This document shows positions 42,253 to 52,716 of a DNA stretch of 64,000 nucleotides, one piece after another. Source of the DNA: Portulaca oleracea (Eukaryota > Streptophyta > Magnoliopsida > Caryophyllales > Portulacaceae); contig CM055888.1 in the NCBI GenBank assembly GCA_029582165.1, positions 35,636,908-35,700,907 on the forward strand, read 5' to 3'. The first letter of the stretch is position 1, and each line of letters opens with the position of its first letter. The translations under genes were made by a program, and so were the position numbers. A model generated the notes under the pieces. That model made no database searches, was not told the DNA's origin, and saw only the letters and a program-made list of their open reading frames with translations.

Positions 42253-44093
42253 CACCCCCCCTCACACTTAAACTTTTGCTCGTCCCAAGCAAAAAAAAAA
42301 AAAAAAAAAAACTACCTAACTAACATAAACTCCTCTGTCGTGGGAGAGAAACGGGTGCATTTAGCGTATGCACCTAGCCCTTTGAACCCCCCGACAGCCC
42401 GGGTGGACGAGATGGACTCGTGAGGGTTTGTAGCGGCTATACCCACAAAAGCCAAAGAAAAAGGAGAGACGGAAAGTGAAAACAAAACCGAGGAAAATAA
42501 AGGAAAAGAAAAACAAAAGCTTCGCTTCAAAAGATCTTGAAATCTCGATTAGGAAAACGTTATTAAACCTCCAAAAGGAACCGTTATGAGCATCTCACAA
42601 TCACCTATCCCAAGCAAAAGTCAAACTTTGAGATTTTCGATTTCCTACACCTAATGCCAAGCTCAAAAACAAACAAAATGAACAAGGAAAGAAAAGAGTT
42701 GCCCTTCCCCGCATTTGGTCGCCCTTGGCTTGGTGAGGGCCGTAGGTGATGCAAGGGGAGGCCCCACACTTTATTAACGCTTAAACTTTTCTTTTTGGGT
42801 TGGGTTTTCCCAACGAATTTTCTTTTTAAAGGTCGAGGCTAGTTTTGCGGGAATGGCACGACCTAAAATTTAGGGTCTACCGTCCTAACACAGTCTTTTC
42901 CATACACACCTCTATCGAAAATTCGATATGAGGAGCTTAAGGGGTATCAATGCCGTACCGTTAATGTCGGTCCCGTGTAGGTCGACTAACTTTATGGTGG
43001 TTTAATGTCGTACAGCCGACTCTCCCCACTTAATCCGGTTATTTAGCTTTGCTTTCTTTTTCTTTCTTTTTACTTTTGCTTTTGACTTTGCTTTTGCTTT
43101 TGCTAAACAGAAGATCCAAGAAACAAAGCAAAACAAAGCGAAAACGAAAACAAAAGAAAACTTTTAACGCTTTCACTCCCTTTTTTTCTCCTTTTCCACA
43201 CAAAAATTTTCAAATTTTAGGCAAAAACTACAGAAACAAAAACAAAGACTAGGTGATATACCCTCAAAGCAAAAACTCGCCCCCCCCCCCACACACTTAA
43301 AACACCACAATGTCCTCATTGTGGGAAGGTGTCATATGAAAAAGGGTAGAGAACCTACAAAAACAAACAAACAAAACAACTATCCAACAAATGGTGGCGA
43401 CCCGAGCCCACACGGCTCCAACAACAAGATAAACCCAACACAAACATTCAAAGGGGTTCGCCACCCAAAAGAAAATCAAGCATGCGACGGATCAAAATAA
43501 TTCACATAGGGAAGAGCAAGGTAGAAAGATATTACCTCGGGCTCTTCATAAATGTTCAAGTCGTGATTCGAAGTCGTCATTTAATAGAAACACGATATTA
43601 GAGCAAAAAGGACAAAATCGCATGCTAGATTGAAAGGAATCAAAAGAAAACTAACTAGCTAACTATCTAAACAATAAAGAACTAAAAAGAAGAAAAGAAA
43701 ACTATGAACAATATATACATTGCCAATGATATACCTTATCCCCGAATCTCACTCATTGAGGCGGGAAATAAGGGTGAAACACTCTCATTACCAAACCATC
43801 CAAACCAAACTAATTCTTTCATTCCAAAACAAAAGACAGCCATCATAAAGACATGCCAAACCAAACCATTCATTCCCAAAGGACAACTATCACAAACCAA
43901 ACCATCCTTGGAAAACCAACATTGAAACAAGCCAGAAACCCGAGATACTAAACATGCCAAAACCGACAAAGTCACGCTTCCCTACCAAATCCCCGATGAA
44001 GCACCCCCCCCCCACACTTACATTTTACATAGTAAGACATATAAAAACAATAAAAAAGATCGAGTGGGTGTGGGGATGCTTACAAACATATCA
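42253..44093. other. Ath-2 3' non-coding region with three G tracts
   Basis: No coding content. On the minus strand the motif AAGTGTGNGGGGGGG occurs three times: at about 44007-44020, 43280-43298 and 42252-42268. Only the last abuts the LTR and is the actual polypurine tract. Small ORFs on either strand are chance. Confidence 0.55.
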
Positions 44094-45542
44094 TCAGGTA
44101 GATCCTCCCAGAGGAGGATGGGGTTGGTACGGAAAGAAGGATGGGTAGTAAGGATTTTCATAATTAGGAGGTGCCGGGATATGACCCTCAACAGTGTAGT
44201 GGTGAAAACCCCAATTTTGCATGAAATGATTCTGTTGGCGGAAGTACTCTTCATGACACTGCAGATGTTGTCGTTTATTCACGATTTCCTTTTGTTGATC
44301 CTCGACAACTTCAATTGGGAACGAAGAAGTTTGTTTTGCTCACGAATACAGCTCTTAAGCTTTTGATCAAAGAAATAGCTTGGTTGAAATTATCATGTTG
44401 TGCTGAGTTCTCGGGAATCTCTTCATGACCGCTCTCCTCAAATTCTTCCAACAAATTAGAAACATGAATAGATGCACCACCAATCTTTCTCGGCCAACCA
44501 TAAAATTGCCCGCATGACCAGTTATCTAGATTTGCAACATCAAACCACTCTTCGGCATGAGTGGGCTCGATAGAAATGTCGGTTCTCTTATCATCGTAAC
44601 CGTGATGATAAACGATGTGTGATAGGTGCTCAGAAATTACCTCCATCTTGATCAATAATTGCCTATCAATAGGGATAGGTATGTATCAAGGTTTCCACTT
44701 CCGAAGGTAGGCACCAAAACCTTGCTTTCGGAGAAAATGACATATTATATGACCCATTCCCATGTTGGTGTAATTGTCCATTCTACTCATCTCATTCAAC
44801 CAATGCAAAATGCACGAGCCTAAGTTCACCTGGCGCCCTTTCAAGGTGTTGTAGATTATGAAAATATCTTCCTTGCGGACACTTGAGCGTTCTTCGTCTC
44901 GCCCGAACACTGAATTGACAATCACTAAGTGGAATAACCGAACAGCGGAATTGCAGAAATCTCGAGCTTTAGATTCTTCAGGGCAATAAAACTTCTTACA
45001 ACCTTCTTCCGAGTCAACGAATGCTCTTCTCTAGCATGTCAAACTTTTCCACGCTTCTTCCTCATCGAAATCCGCACACTCCCAGAAATATAACCCATCT
45101 TCTGGCAATTCCAGAGCTTGACAAAATTCTTGAATGGAACAATCTATCTCCCTATTATCCACTCTATAGTTGAAGGTGGCCTCGGGATACCCATCAGTGA
45201 AGACTTGAATTGAACTCATAAACTCGAGCATAGGTTGATCTACATTCAGCTCTCTAAGGTTAAGAAGGGCTTTCCAAGCAAGTGCTTGAGTAAGAACATC
45301 AAAGTTGGGCCGACAATAGAGAGTGTCGATTGTCTCATCATTGCAAACCTTCGGAGCGTAGATTTTTCACTTTGGAGTTCATCGAAGCGAGGCTTATGTG
45401 ACCCACCACGAAAAACGACCTTAGCACGATGGCAACTTTTGATGAATGTAGCTGGTTGGGTTCTTCTCATTTCAAGAGAAGATGACTCAAGAGGTGTTGA
45501 TGGAGAAGGTTTACTAGGTGGAGCCCTTTTTGACTTCCCCAT
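44094..45542 (-). pseudogene. Ath-2 3' ORF (Athila ORF2 / putative plant transposon protein type), broken
   Basis: Starts MGKSKRAPPSKPS (ATG at 45540-45542). It runs in pieces through a block like RFDELQSEKS...FTDGYPEATFNYRVDNREIDCSIQEFCQALELPEDG, then VNSVFGRDEERSSVRKEDIFIIYNTLKGRQVNLG, then an acidic/Gln-rich end. This is the order I recall for the protein downstream of pol in Athila/Calypso elements (annotated as putative plant transposon protein, sometimes called envelope-like). I see no signal peptide or membrane segment that would support an envelope role. At least three frame breaks (near 45240, 45000-44930, 44670). Confidence 0.6.
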
Positions 45543-46527
45543 TCTAGCATTCAACAACTAGAACCCTAGGTTTAAACAAAGAAATGTGCACACAACACCC
45601 AAATTTAGCAAATAACAAACTTTGATTCACCAAAAAGCAAGAAATACCTGATTGGAGAACTTAGAAGTGTTCCCTTACCATTTTCAAACCCAAAGAAGGT
45701 CTCCACCTAGAAATTACACTTGGGAGCTCCAAAAATGGTCAGAAAATGGTGGAATGGCGTGGCTAGGGCACAAATTTACTAGTTTGGAGAGCAGGGAAGG
45801 AAGGTTTGTGAGGGATTTGAGTGATTTAGGGCAAGGGTTGTAGGGTTTATAGGGAGAAAGAGGTGTTTGAGTGTGTGAGAGGGAAAAGAAATGAAAGAAA
45901 ATGAGAGAGAGACGGGTTATGAATCCCGACAGAAATCGATGCTCTTCGACAGACCGCAGGTGCGGTCTCCTGCTGGAGCCATCCTGGGAGGAAAAACGTC
46001 CTTCTGAGACCGTAGGTGCGGTTATGAGGACAGTAGCTGCGGTGTTCGCTTGGAGCCAAAAGTTGAACGAAGAGCCATAACAGGACCGTAGCTGCGGTCT
46101 GTTGCACCGCAAGTGCCGTCTCTCTCTGGTGATGCTTGGCACTTACAAGACTCAAAACTCTTTAAAAATAAAGCTACATCCTAAGATTTCTACTCTTCTC
46201 ATTATCAAACCCTCTTTTCTTCACAATCAAAAACTTCCAAGAACATCTTTCAACACTCAAAAACCACAATGAATCACTCTCTTCACAACATTTTCTTCTC
46301 ACTCTCGAAATTTTTTTCTATTTTCTCAAATTTTTTTTCTTTTTGAGATTTTTCATTCTCTTTTTTTTTTCTTCTTTTTCTCAAACTTTAACAAAAACAA
46401 AACAAAAACATTAGGACTAAAGAAATAAGAATACTAGAAATAAAAGAAAACACTAAGGAAGAGGAGAGTAGCTCGTACCTCCTCCCGGTTGCTTGTTTTA
46501 GGTCCTAGCTTGACCTAATCCATTCTT
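45543..46527 (-). promoter_or_regulatory. Ath-2 spacer between integrase and 3' ORF with internal promoter-like block
   Basis: On the minus strand: GACCGYAGSTGCGGTC-type motifs at 45952-45967 (perfect), about 46009-46026 and 46083-46098. Then TATAAA at 45846-45851 within CCCTATAAACCCTA, then about 300 bp of C/T-rich leader to the ATG at 45542. This is the same order as in U3 of the LTR (motif array, then TATA). T-rich and A-rich tracts fill 46300-46440. ORFs of 100-140 codons here overlap the motif array and have no recognisable content. Confidence 0.5.
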
Positions 46528-47865
46528 TTAACTCTCGAAATCAGCGAGGAACACCACAACCATCCCCGCATATTTCTCTCCCATAATGTATGGCTTGATC
46601 TTTGATGAATTAACTTTGAAACACTCTCCCTTGGCGTTCTTAAGTTCAACAACCCCAGTGGGAAGAATCTTTACAATTTCGAAGGGCCCCGACCATCTCG
46701 ATCTCAACTTTCCAGAAAAGAGTTTAAGTCTCGAATTGAAGATGGGAACTCTATCACCGACCACATAATCACGATGGTTCAATCTCTTGTCGCGCCATGC
46801 TTTGGTTGGCTCCTTGTAAATCCTATTGTTTTCATAAGAGTGTCGTCTCAATTCCTCAAGCTCCTCCAGTTGGAGCAAACGACTCGCCTCGGCTGCCTTG
46901 AAATCCTAATTCATCTGTTCGATCGCCCACATCGTCTTGTGTTCAAGTTCTATTGGAAAATGGCATGCTTTCCCGTAGACAAGGTGGTATGGAGTAGTTC
47001 CTATTGGCGTTTTGAAGGCGGTGCGATAAGCCCATAAGACATCATCTAGTTTATCCGCCCAATTTCTTCGTGAGGAACTAACCGTCTTCTCCAAAATCTC
47101 CTTAATAACACGATTCGAAATCTCTACTTGGCCTTGTGTTTGAGGGTGATAAGGAAGTCCTCTTTTGTGAGTGATACCATACTTGGCTAAAAGAGACTCG
47201 AACCTTTTCTCAATGAAATGAGAGCCATTGTCACTAATAATGACCCACGGAATACCAAATCTTGGAAAAATGACTTTCTTCAAAAATCTTGACACAGATT
47301 TTCCATCACATCTCACACATAGAATAATTTCTACCCACTTCGACACATAGTCAATCGCCACAAAAATATATTGATGATCTCTTGAGGACGGAAATGGACC
47401 CATAAAATCCAACCCACACACATAGAAAACCTCCACCTCGAGAATGAAATTCAGTGGTGTCTCATTTTTCCGGGAAATGTTTCCGGACCTTTGGCATTTA
47501 TCGCACGACTTGACATGAAGATAAGCATCTCGAAAGAGGGTCGGCAACCAATAACCGGCTTGTAGAACCTTAGCGGCTGTCTTTTGAGATCCAACATGAC
47601 CTCCAACCGGAAACTCATGGCAATGCGTCAATACGGACTTCACTTCACTCTCGGGTAAGCATCTTCTATACATTCCATCATTGCATAAACGGAACAAGAA
47701 TGGATCGTCCCAAAAGAAATGTTTTACGTCATGAAATAACTTTTTGTTTTGATGAGGGGTCAAATTTTGAGGAGTCACCTCACTAGACAAGTAGTTGATG
47801 ATATCGGCGTACCATGCGTGAGAATGCTTGACGGACATAAGACGTTCATCCGGGAAAGAGTCCAC
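46528..47865 (-). pseudogene. Ath-2 integrase
   Basis: H2C2 zinc-binding block ([12 protein letters not shown]...CDKCQRSG), DD35E core with D (GLDFMGPF), D (ISDNGSHF) and E ([14 protein letters not shown]), and C-terminal GPF...GVVELKN block ending at 46528. One frame break between 46906 and 46878. The start is separated from RT-RNase H by one TAA codon (47872) in the same frame. All three catalytic residues are present. Confidence 0.85.
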
Positions 47866-47871
47866 AATGGG

Positions 47872-49176
47872 TTAAGTATCATCTAAATCAACAAGGATCC
47901 TCGACAAGTGGTCGGCTATAACATTCTTAGTTTCGGCCTTGTCGCGAATCTCCAAGTCAAACTCTTGCATAAGCAAAACCCAACGAATGAGTCTTGGTTT
48001 CGTTTCTTTCTTCCCCATTAAGAACTTGATCGCAGCATGGTCTTTGCATACGACAACCTTGGAAAACAAGAGGTATTGCCGAAATTTGTTCAAAGCAAAG
48101 ATGATAGCCAAGAGCTCCTTTTCTGTGGTCGTATAATTTTTCTGTGCACTATCGAGTGCATGACTTGCACAGTAAATGACCCGCGGCTTCCTCTCTTTGG
48201 TTTGAGCCAAACATGCTCCAATTGCGAAATCGCTCACATCGGCCATGATCTCGAAAGGTAATGTCCAATCCGGAGGTTGGACAACCGGCGCGGATACCAA
48301 GGCTTGCTTTAACTTGTAAAAGGACTCAAGACATTCATTAGTAAAAGAGAATGGGGCATTCTTACACATGAGATCGGTCAAAGGACGAGCGATTTTAGAA
48401 AAATCCTTGACGAACCGGCGGTAAAAGCTGACATGGCCAAGGAAACTACACACCCCTTTAACAGAAACCGGGGGTGGTAGGCGCTCTATCACTTCAATTT
48501 TTGCCTTGTCAACCTTGATGCCCCTCAAAGAAATTAAATGCCCCAAAACAATACCTTCTTCTACCATGAAATGGCATTTTTCCCAGTTTAAAACTAAATC
48601 GACTTCCTCACAACGAATAAGAACTTTCTCTAAATTATCCAAACAATCATCAAATGTATTACCATAAACAGAAAATTCATCCATGAAAACTTCCATACAT
48701 TGTTCAATGAAGTCACTAAAAATGGCCATCATGCATCGTTGAAATGTTCCAGGTGCATTGCACAAACCAAATAGCATACGTCTATAAGCAAATGTACCGT
48801 ATGAACAAGTAAAAGTAGTCTTTTCTTGATGCACGGGATGGATTGGAATTTGGAAAAACCCTGAGTACCCATCTAAAAAGCAGAAATATAAGTGACCCAC
48901 CAACCTCTCTAACATTTGGTCAATGAAGGGGAGAGGGAAATGGTCTTTCTTGGTCACTTTGTTCAATTGGAGATAGTCAATGCATATCCGCCACCCCGTG
49001 ACGGTTTGGGTACTAACTAGCTCATTCTTTTCATTCTCAATAAATGTCATCCCACCCTTCTTAGGTACACATTGAACTGGGCTTACCCATTCGCTATTTG
49101 CGATGGGGAAGATGATCCCAGCGGTTAAAAGCTTGACTACTTCTTTCTTTACCACTTCTTGCATATTAGGGTTCAT
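47872..49176 (-). pseudogene. Ath-2 reverse transcriptase and RNase H
   Basis: 434 uninterrupted codons. RT blocks visible: [70 protein letters not shown], then the catalytic box reads FMDEFSVYG where FMDDFSVYG is expected, so the second Asp is Glu. RNase H follows ([42 protein letters not shown]). Upstream a frame break separates it from the protease part. The D-to-E change probably impairs polymerisation. Confidence 0.85.
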
Positions 49177-50435
49177 TGTGCTTGCCTAGTTCGCTTTGCA
49201 TCTTCTAATAAATCAATGGAATGCATGCATATGGATGGGGACAAACCTTTCAAATCCTCAATTTTATAACCTAATGCACCCCTATGTTTTCTCAACAACT
49301 CAAGCAACTTAGACAAATCAGACTCATGCAATTTAGCATTCACAATAACAGGACAAGACTTTTCATCATCCAAGAAAGCATATTGTAATGAAGGGGGTAA
49401 AGGTTTAAGCTCTAAAGAAGAAGTAGAAGATTTAGTTTGGGAAGAAGACATACCCTTGTAGATAACTTCTTGAATTTCCATACACTCAATATGAGGCTCA
49501 TCAATAGTAATCTCCTCATGTGTTGGTGACGAATCAAGAAGGTTGGTGAGAAATGTGATGTCGGTGCCATCGGACTTGAATTGGAAAGACTCTAGGAGAC
49601 ATGCTCCCAAAGAATCTTCACAAGTAGAATCAAGTAAATGGGATTCTTCAATATATTCGTCGACTAGCACCTCCATTATGTCAATAGCATAACATAAATC
49701 CCCATATGAAGGATTTTTCAAGGACCCCTCGAGGTTGAAAATAATGCTCTCATTACCGACATTCAATGACATACTACCAAGCTTCACATCTATTATTGCT
49801 CCGTCCGCAGCATGAAATGGCCTTCCCAAAATAATAGGAACGTTGGAATCTTCATCCATCTCTAGAATCACAAAATCACATGGTATCAAAAATCTGCCCA
49901 CTTGGACAGGAATATCCTACAATATACCTAAGGATCTACGCATGGAACGATCGACCAATTGAAGATTAATGTTTCTAGGAGTTAAATCGTCAAGGTTCAG
50001 CTTCTTGCATATAGAATGAGCCATAACGTTCACGCTAGCCCCTAAATCACAAAGAGCACGACTAATCCTCATGTTACCAATAGTGCAAGGAATAGAAAAA
50101 CTCCCGGGGTCAGCGAGTTTCTCCGGGGTTTTGTTGTCAATAATAGCACTACAATCGGCCGTCAAGTAGATAATAGTCTTCTCTTGAATTCTCCTCTTGC
50201 TAGTGAGAAGTTCCGTCAAATGCTTCTTAAAGGATGGAACCTCGGAAATAGCATCTAGGAATGGGATATTCACTTGAAGTTTCTTGAGCATTTCTATGAA
50301 CTTTGAATATTTAGCCTCCGACTTGAGCTTGGCTAACCTCTCGGGAAAAGGAACCGACGGTAACTTCGGCTTCTCAATAACTTCAATTGGTTCTTCTTCT
50401 ATCATCACTCCTTTCCCTTTTCTTACTTTCTCCAT
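49173..50435 (-). pseudogene. Ath-2 protease and linker
   Basis: First half (50435-49917) carries the retroviral-type aspartic protease motif ALCDLGASVNVM, where D-L-G replaces the common D-S/T-G as usual in Athila. Second half (49901-49173) has the PIILGRPF flap-end block and an acidic linker to RT. One stop between the halves and a frame break before RT. Confidence 0.8.
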
Positions 50436-51910
50436 ATCTTCTCTTTCTTTCTAATCAATTCTCTCTCAATACTAGATTCTTCTAACTCCTCCTTATTAAC
50501 TCCCTCATTTCCCTCCACAAAAACAAACTCACTCTCCCTTTTCTCTATCAAATCCTCCTCATCTGTGACATCTACCACATCACCTTCTTTTTCTCCCAGA
50601 ACACCCTCCTCCACCATTTTAGGACCTTCAATCTCCCTACCACTCCTCAATGTGATTGCATTAAGTTGCTCCTTAGGGTCTGGTTGAGGTTGGCTAGGAA
50701 GGGATTGGATAGGCTTGGCTTATTGCGCCAATTGAGCAAGTTGTAACTCAAGATTCTTAATGCGTGCTTGGTCTCTACCCTGAGTCAATGAGATCTTTTG
50801 TAATATTTGCTCATTGGAAAATTCTTGTTGTGGTGGTTTGGATACTTGGGAAGATTTACCATGGTGAGGGTTTTGTTGATACGGACGACGGTTTTGATTT
50901 TGGAATCCGGGGGGTGGGTTTTGGTTTTATGGGACTTGTTGGTTATAGGCATAATTTCCACGAGGAGGAATTGGATTTTGAGATGAATAGGAAAGGTTAT
51001 TATTAGGATAAATTGCTTGAACTTGCTCGGATTGGCATTCACCACATTGTTGCAAAGGGTGTGGTTCTCCACAAAAATCATACACAACAACTCTGACATC
51101 CGGAATAAGCATCGGTACCTCTTGAGCTGCCTTTACTTGCCTTGTAGTCTCTTCTAAGGCCTTCTTCTGTTGCATCTCCAATACGACATTCATAAGAAAT
51201 TTAATTGTAGGGTTACTCTCTAAAGAAGCGCCTCCATCTCTTGGACCACGGCCACCTCCCCAATGTGGAGAGTTTTGCGATAACTCATGAAGAAACACGT
51301 TTGCCTCATCCACCGTCGTCTTGAGAAACATGCCACTGCAGGCATGATCGATAGATTCTCACAAAAACTACATAATCCCGAGTAAAATGGTGTAAAAGTT
51401 GCCAATCTTCCAGATTGTGGTGAGGACATCTCCGTTGGAGACCTTTGAACCTCCCCCATGCTTCGAATAAAGTCTCACTGGACTCTTGTTGAAAACTCAT
51501 AATGGCTTGCCTCAAACGACATGTCTCATCATTGGGAAAAAACCTTTGAAGAAAATCATGACTGAGGGCGTCCCATAAAGAATAAGTACCCGGCGGACAA
51601 GTGTTGAGCCACAATAGTGCTTTCCCCTTCAAGCTGAGAGGAAGAAACTTCAACTTCATATATTCAGCGGATCTCCGTTCATTTGCACGAAACCGATACG
51701 TTGCTCGAAGCTATTGATGTGATCAATGGGATTCTCATGTTGACCTCCATGGTATTGGGTATTCTCGAATATCTCAAGCAAATATGGTTTAAATTCAAAT
51801 GATGCGTTTGGTGGTAATGTAGGTAATACTATGAGGTCGCCTCCCGTACCCGATGATGGTAATGAATATGAAGCCAAGGTATGGGCTGGATTTTGATCTC
51901 CGTCAGCCAT
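50423..51910 (-). pseudogene. Ath-2 gag
   Basis: Starts MADGDQNPAHTLASYSLPSS at 51910. Then PYLLEIFENTQYHGGQ, the retrotransposon gag core (KGKALLWLNTCPPGTYSLWD, FFPNDETCRLRQAIMSFQQ, ETLFEAWGRFKGLQRRCPHH), and a knuckle-like FCGEPHPLQQC. An acidic Glu-rich stretch (50423-50650) leads into protease. Frame breaks near 51657, 51310 and 50930-50650. Cytoplasmic capsid protein in an intact element; not translatable here. Confidence 0.8.
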
Positions 51911-52161
51911 TGGAATTTCACCCCTCTCTTGCTCCCTTTTCTGCCTTTCTCTTCTCGAGCTAGCGTTTGCCTTACGAATAATACTTTCCAGATTCGAAAT
52001 CGGTGGAGTTTTAGGCGTTCGGCCTCGTCGAGATCGAGTCTACATGCACAAGAAGAACAAATAGAAGAATCAAATTTTTAACAACTAAGGATACCAAATC
52101 TCTAGCAAAGGAAATGATCTTAAACAACCTAAAGACAAAGAGCTAAGCTAGGTGCGCTTGC

Positions 52162-52179
52162 TCCCCGGCAACGAAGCCA
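52162..52179 (-). other. Primer-binding site of Ath-2
   Basis: Minus strand TGGCTTCGTTGCCGGGGA, two mismatches from the tRNA-Asp-type PBS, 5 bases inside the LTR end. Confidence 0.75.
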
Positions 52180-52184
52180 TTTAG

Positions 52185-52405
52185 TGTAACGTGGTTTTTG
52201 TACCCCGGTTTTTATATCGTTCTTCTCGAGGAGCTAGGGACCTTGGCTAAGAAACTCGGTCTAAGGTCGGGTTAAGATCGCTAGGTAAGGCAATGGGTTG
52301 AAAAAGGCGGTCACAAAGCAACAAATAAATCTGAGCTCAGTCAAGGTGAAACAATTGGTTTCGGGGGCTTTTCGGGATGCAAACAGGAACAAGGAGATAA
52401 GCAAT
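52185..52405 (-). repeat. 5' LTR of Ath-2, truncated
   Basis: First 60 bases closely match 40742-40800, then similarity falls sharply although landmarks such as TTTCGGG...GGGATGCAAACAGG correspond. It ends near 52405, so about 1.29 kb is missing. Beyond it lies Tat-2 coding DNA. Confidence 0.7.
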
Positions 52406-52437
52406 GGCTTTTGTTAATTCATGGCTTTTGTTAATTC
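52404..52437. repeat. 17-bp tandem duplication at the Ath-2/Tat-2 breakpoint
   Basis: ATGGCTTTTGTTAATTC occurs twice in direct succession exactly where the truncated LTR meets Tat-2 sequence. Confidence 0.7.
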
Positions 52438-52716
52438 ATTAAAGTCTTTTAAATGTTCAACATCAAATTCATTGTTATTATCACAACAATTAGGGAGAAG
52501 GAAAGAAGAACAGAGATACTCAGAAACGTTCACTTCATTGAATGCAGAAATGGATACAAACTTATCAGACTTGGGGCTAATCCCGGTGGACTCGCACTGA
52601 CATGCACTCGACTCATATTGGACCTTACAAAATTCTGCTAACACTAGGGTACATTTATTGTCAACAGCATCGACCCAGGTTACTTGGTGGCAATCTCCAT
52701 TAGTAGAGATCATGAT
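52414..52716 (-). pseudogene. Tat-2 linker between protease and RT (C-terminal piece)
   Basis: Minus reading from the hAT insertion: STNGDCHQVTWVDAVDNK, an AEFCKVQYESS segment, and NNNEFDVEHLKDFNELTKAM at the breakpoint. It continues the frame that ends at 54272 on the other side of the hAT (SNSQFDPNIMI). This is the acidic linker that precedes RT in Tat/Ogre elements; RT itself is absent. Confidence 0.65.

Larger units (their letters stand above)
40742..52405 (-). mobile_element. Ath-2: Athila-like Ty3/gypsy element inserted in Tat-2 pol
   Basis: Minus order: truncated 5' LTR (52405-52185), PBS, gag, protease, RT-RNase H, integrase, spacer with promoter-like block, 3' ORF, G-tract-rich 3' region, 3' LTR (42252-40742). 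Insertion separated the Tat-2 integrase from its RNase H side. A later deletion removed the outer part of the 5' LTR together with Tat-2 RT and RNase H. The two LTR remnants are too different to be ordinary copies of one insertion event. Confidence 0.8.

Noticed and set aside
44094..45542. Retroviral-type envelope gene
   Set aside because: No signal peptide, furin-like site or transmembrane helix visible in any piece; better described as the Athila 3' ORF of unknown function.
45714..46155. Overlapping ORFs of 102 and 142 codons on the minus strand in the Ath-2 spacer
   Set aside because: They run through the GACCGCAGGTGCGGTC array and a C/T-rich leader, without recognisable protein content; a promoter and leader explain the sequence better.
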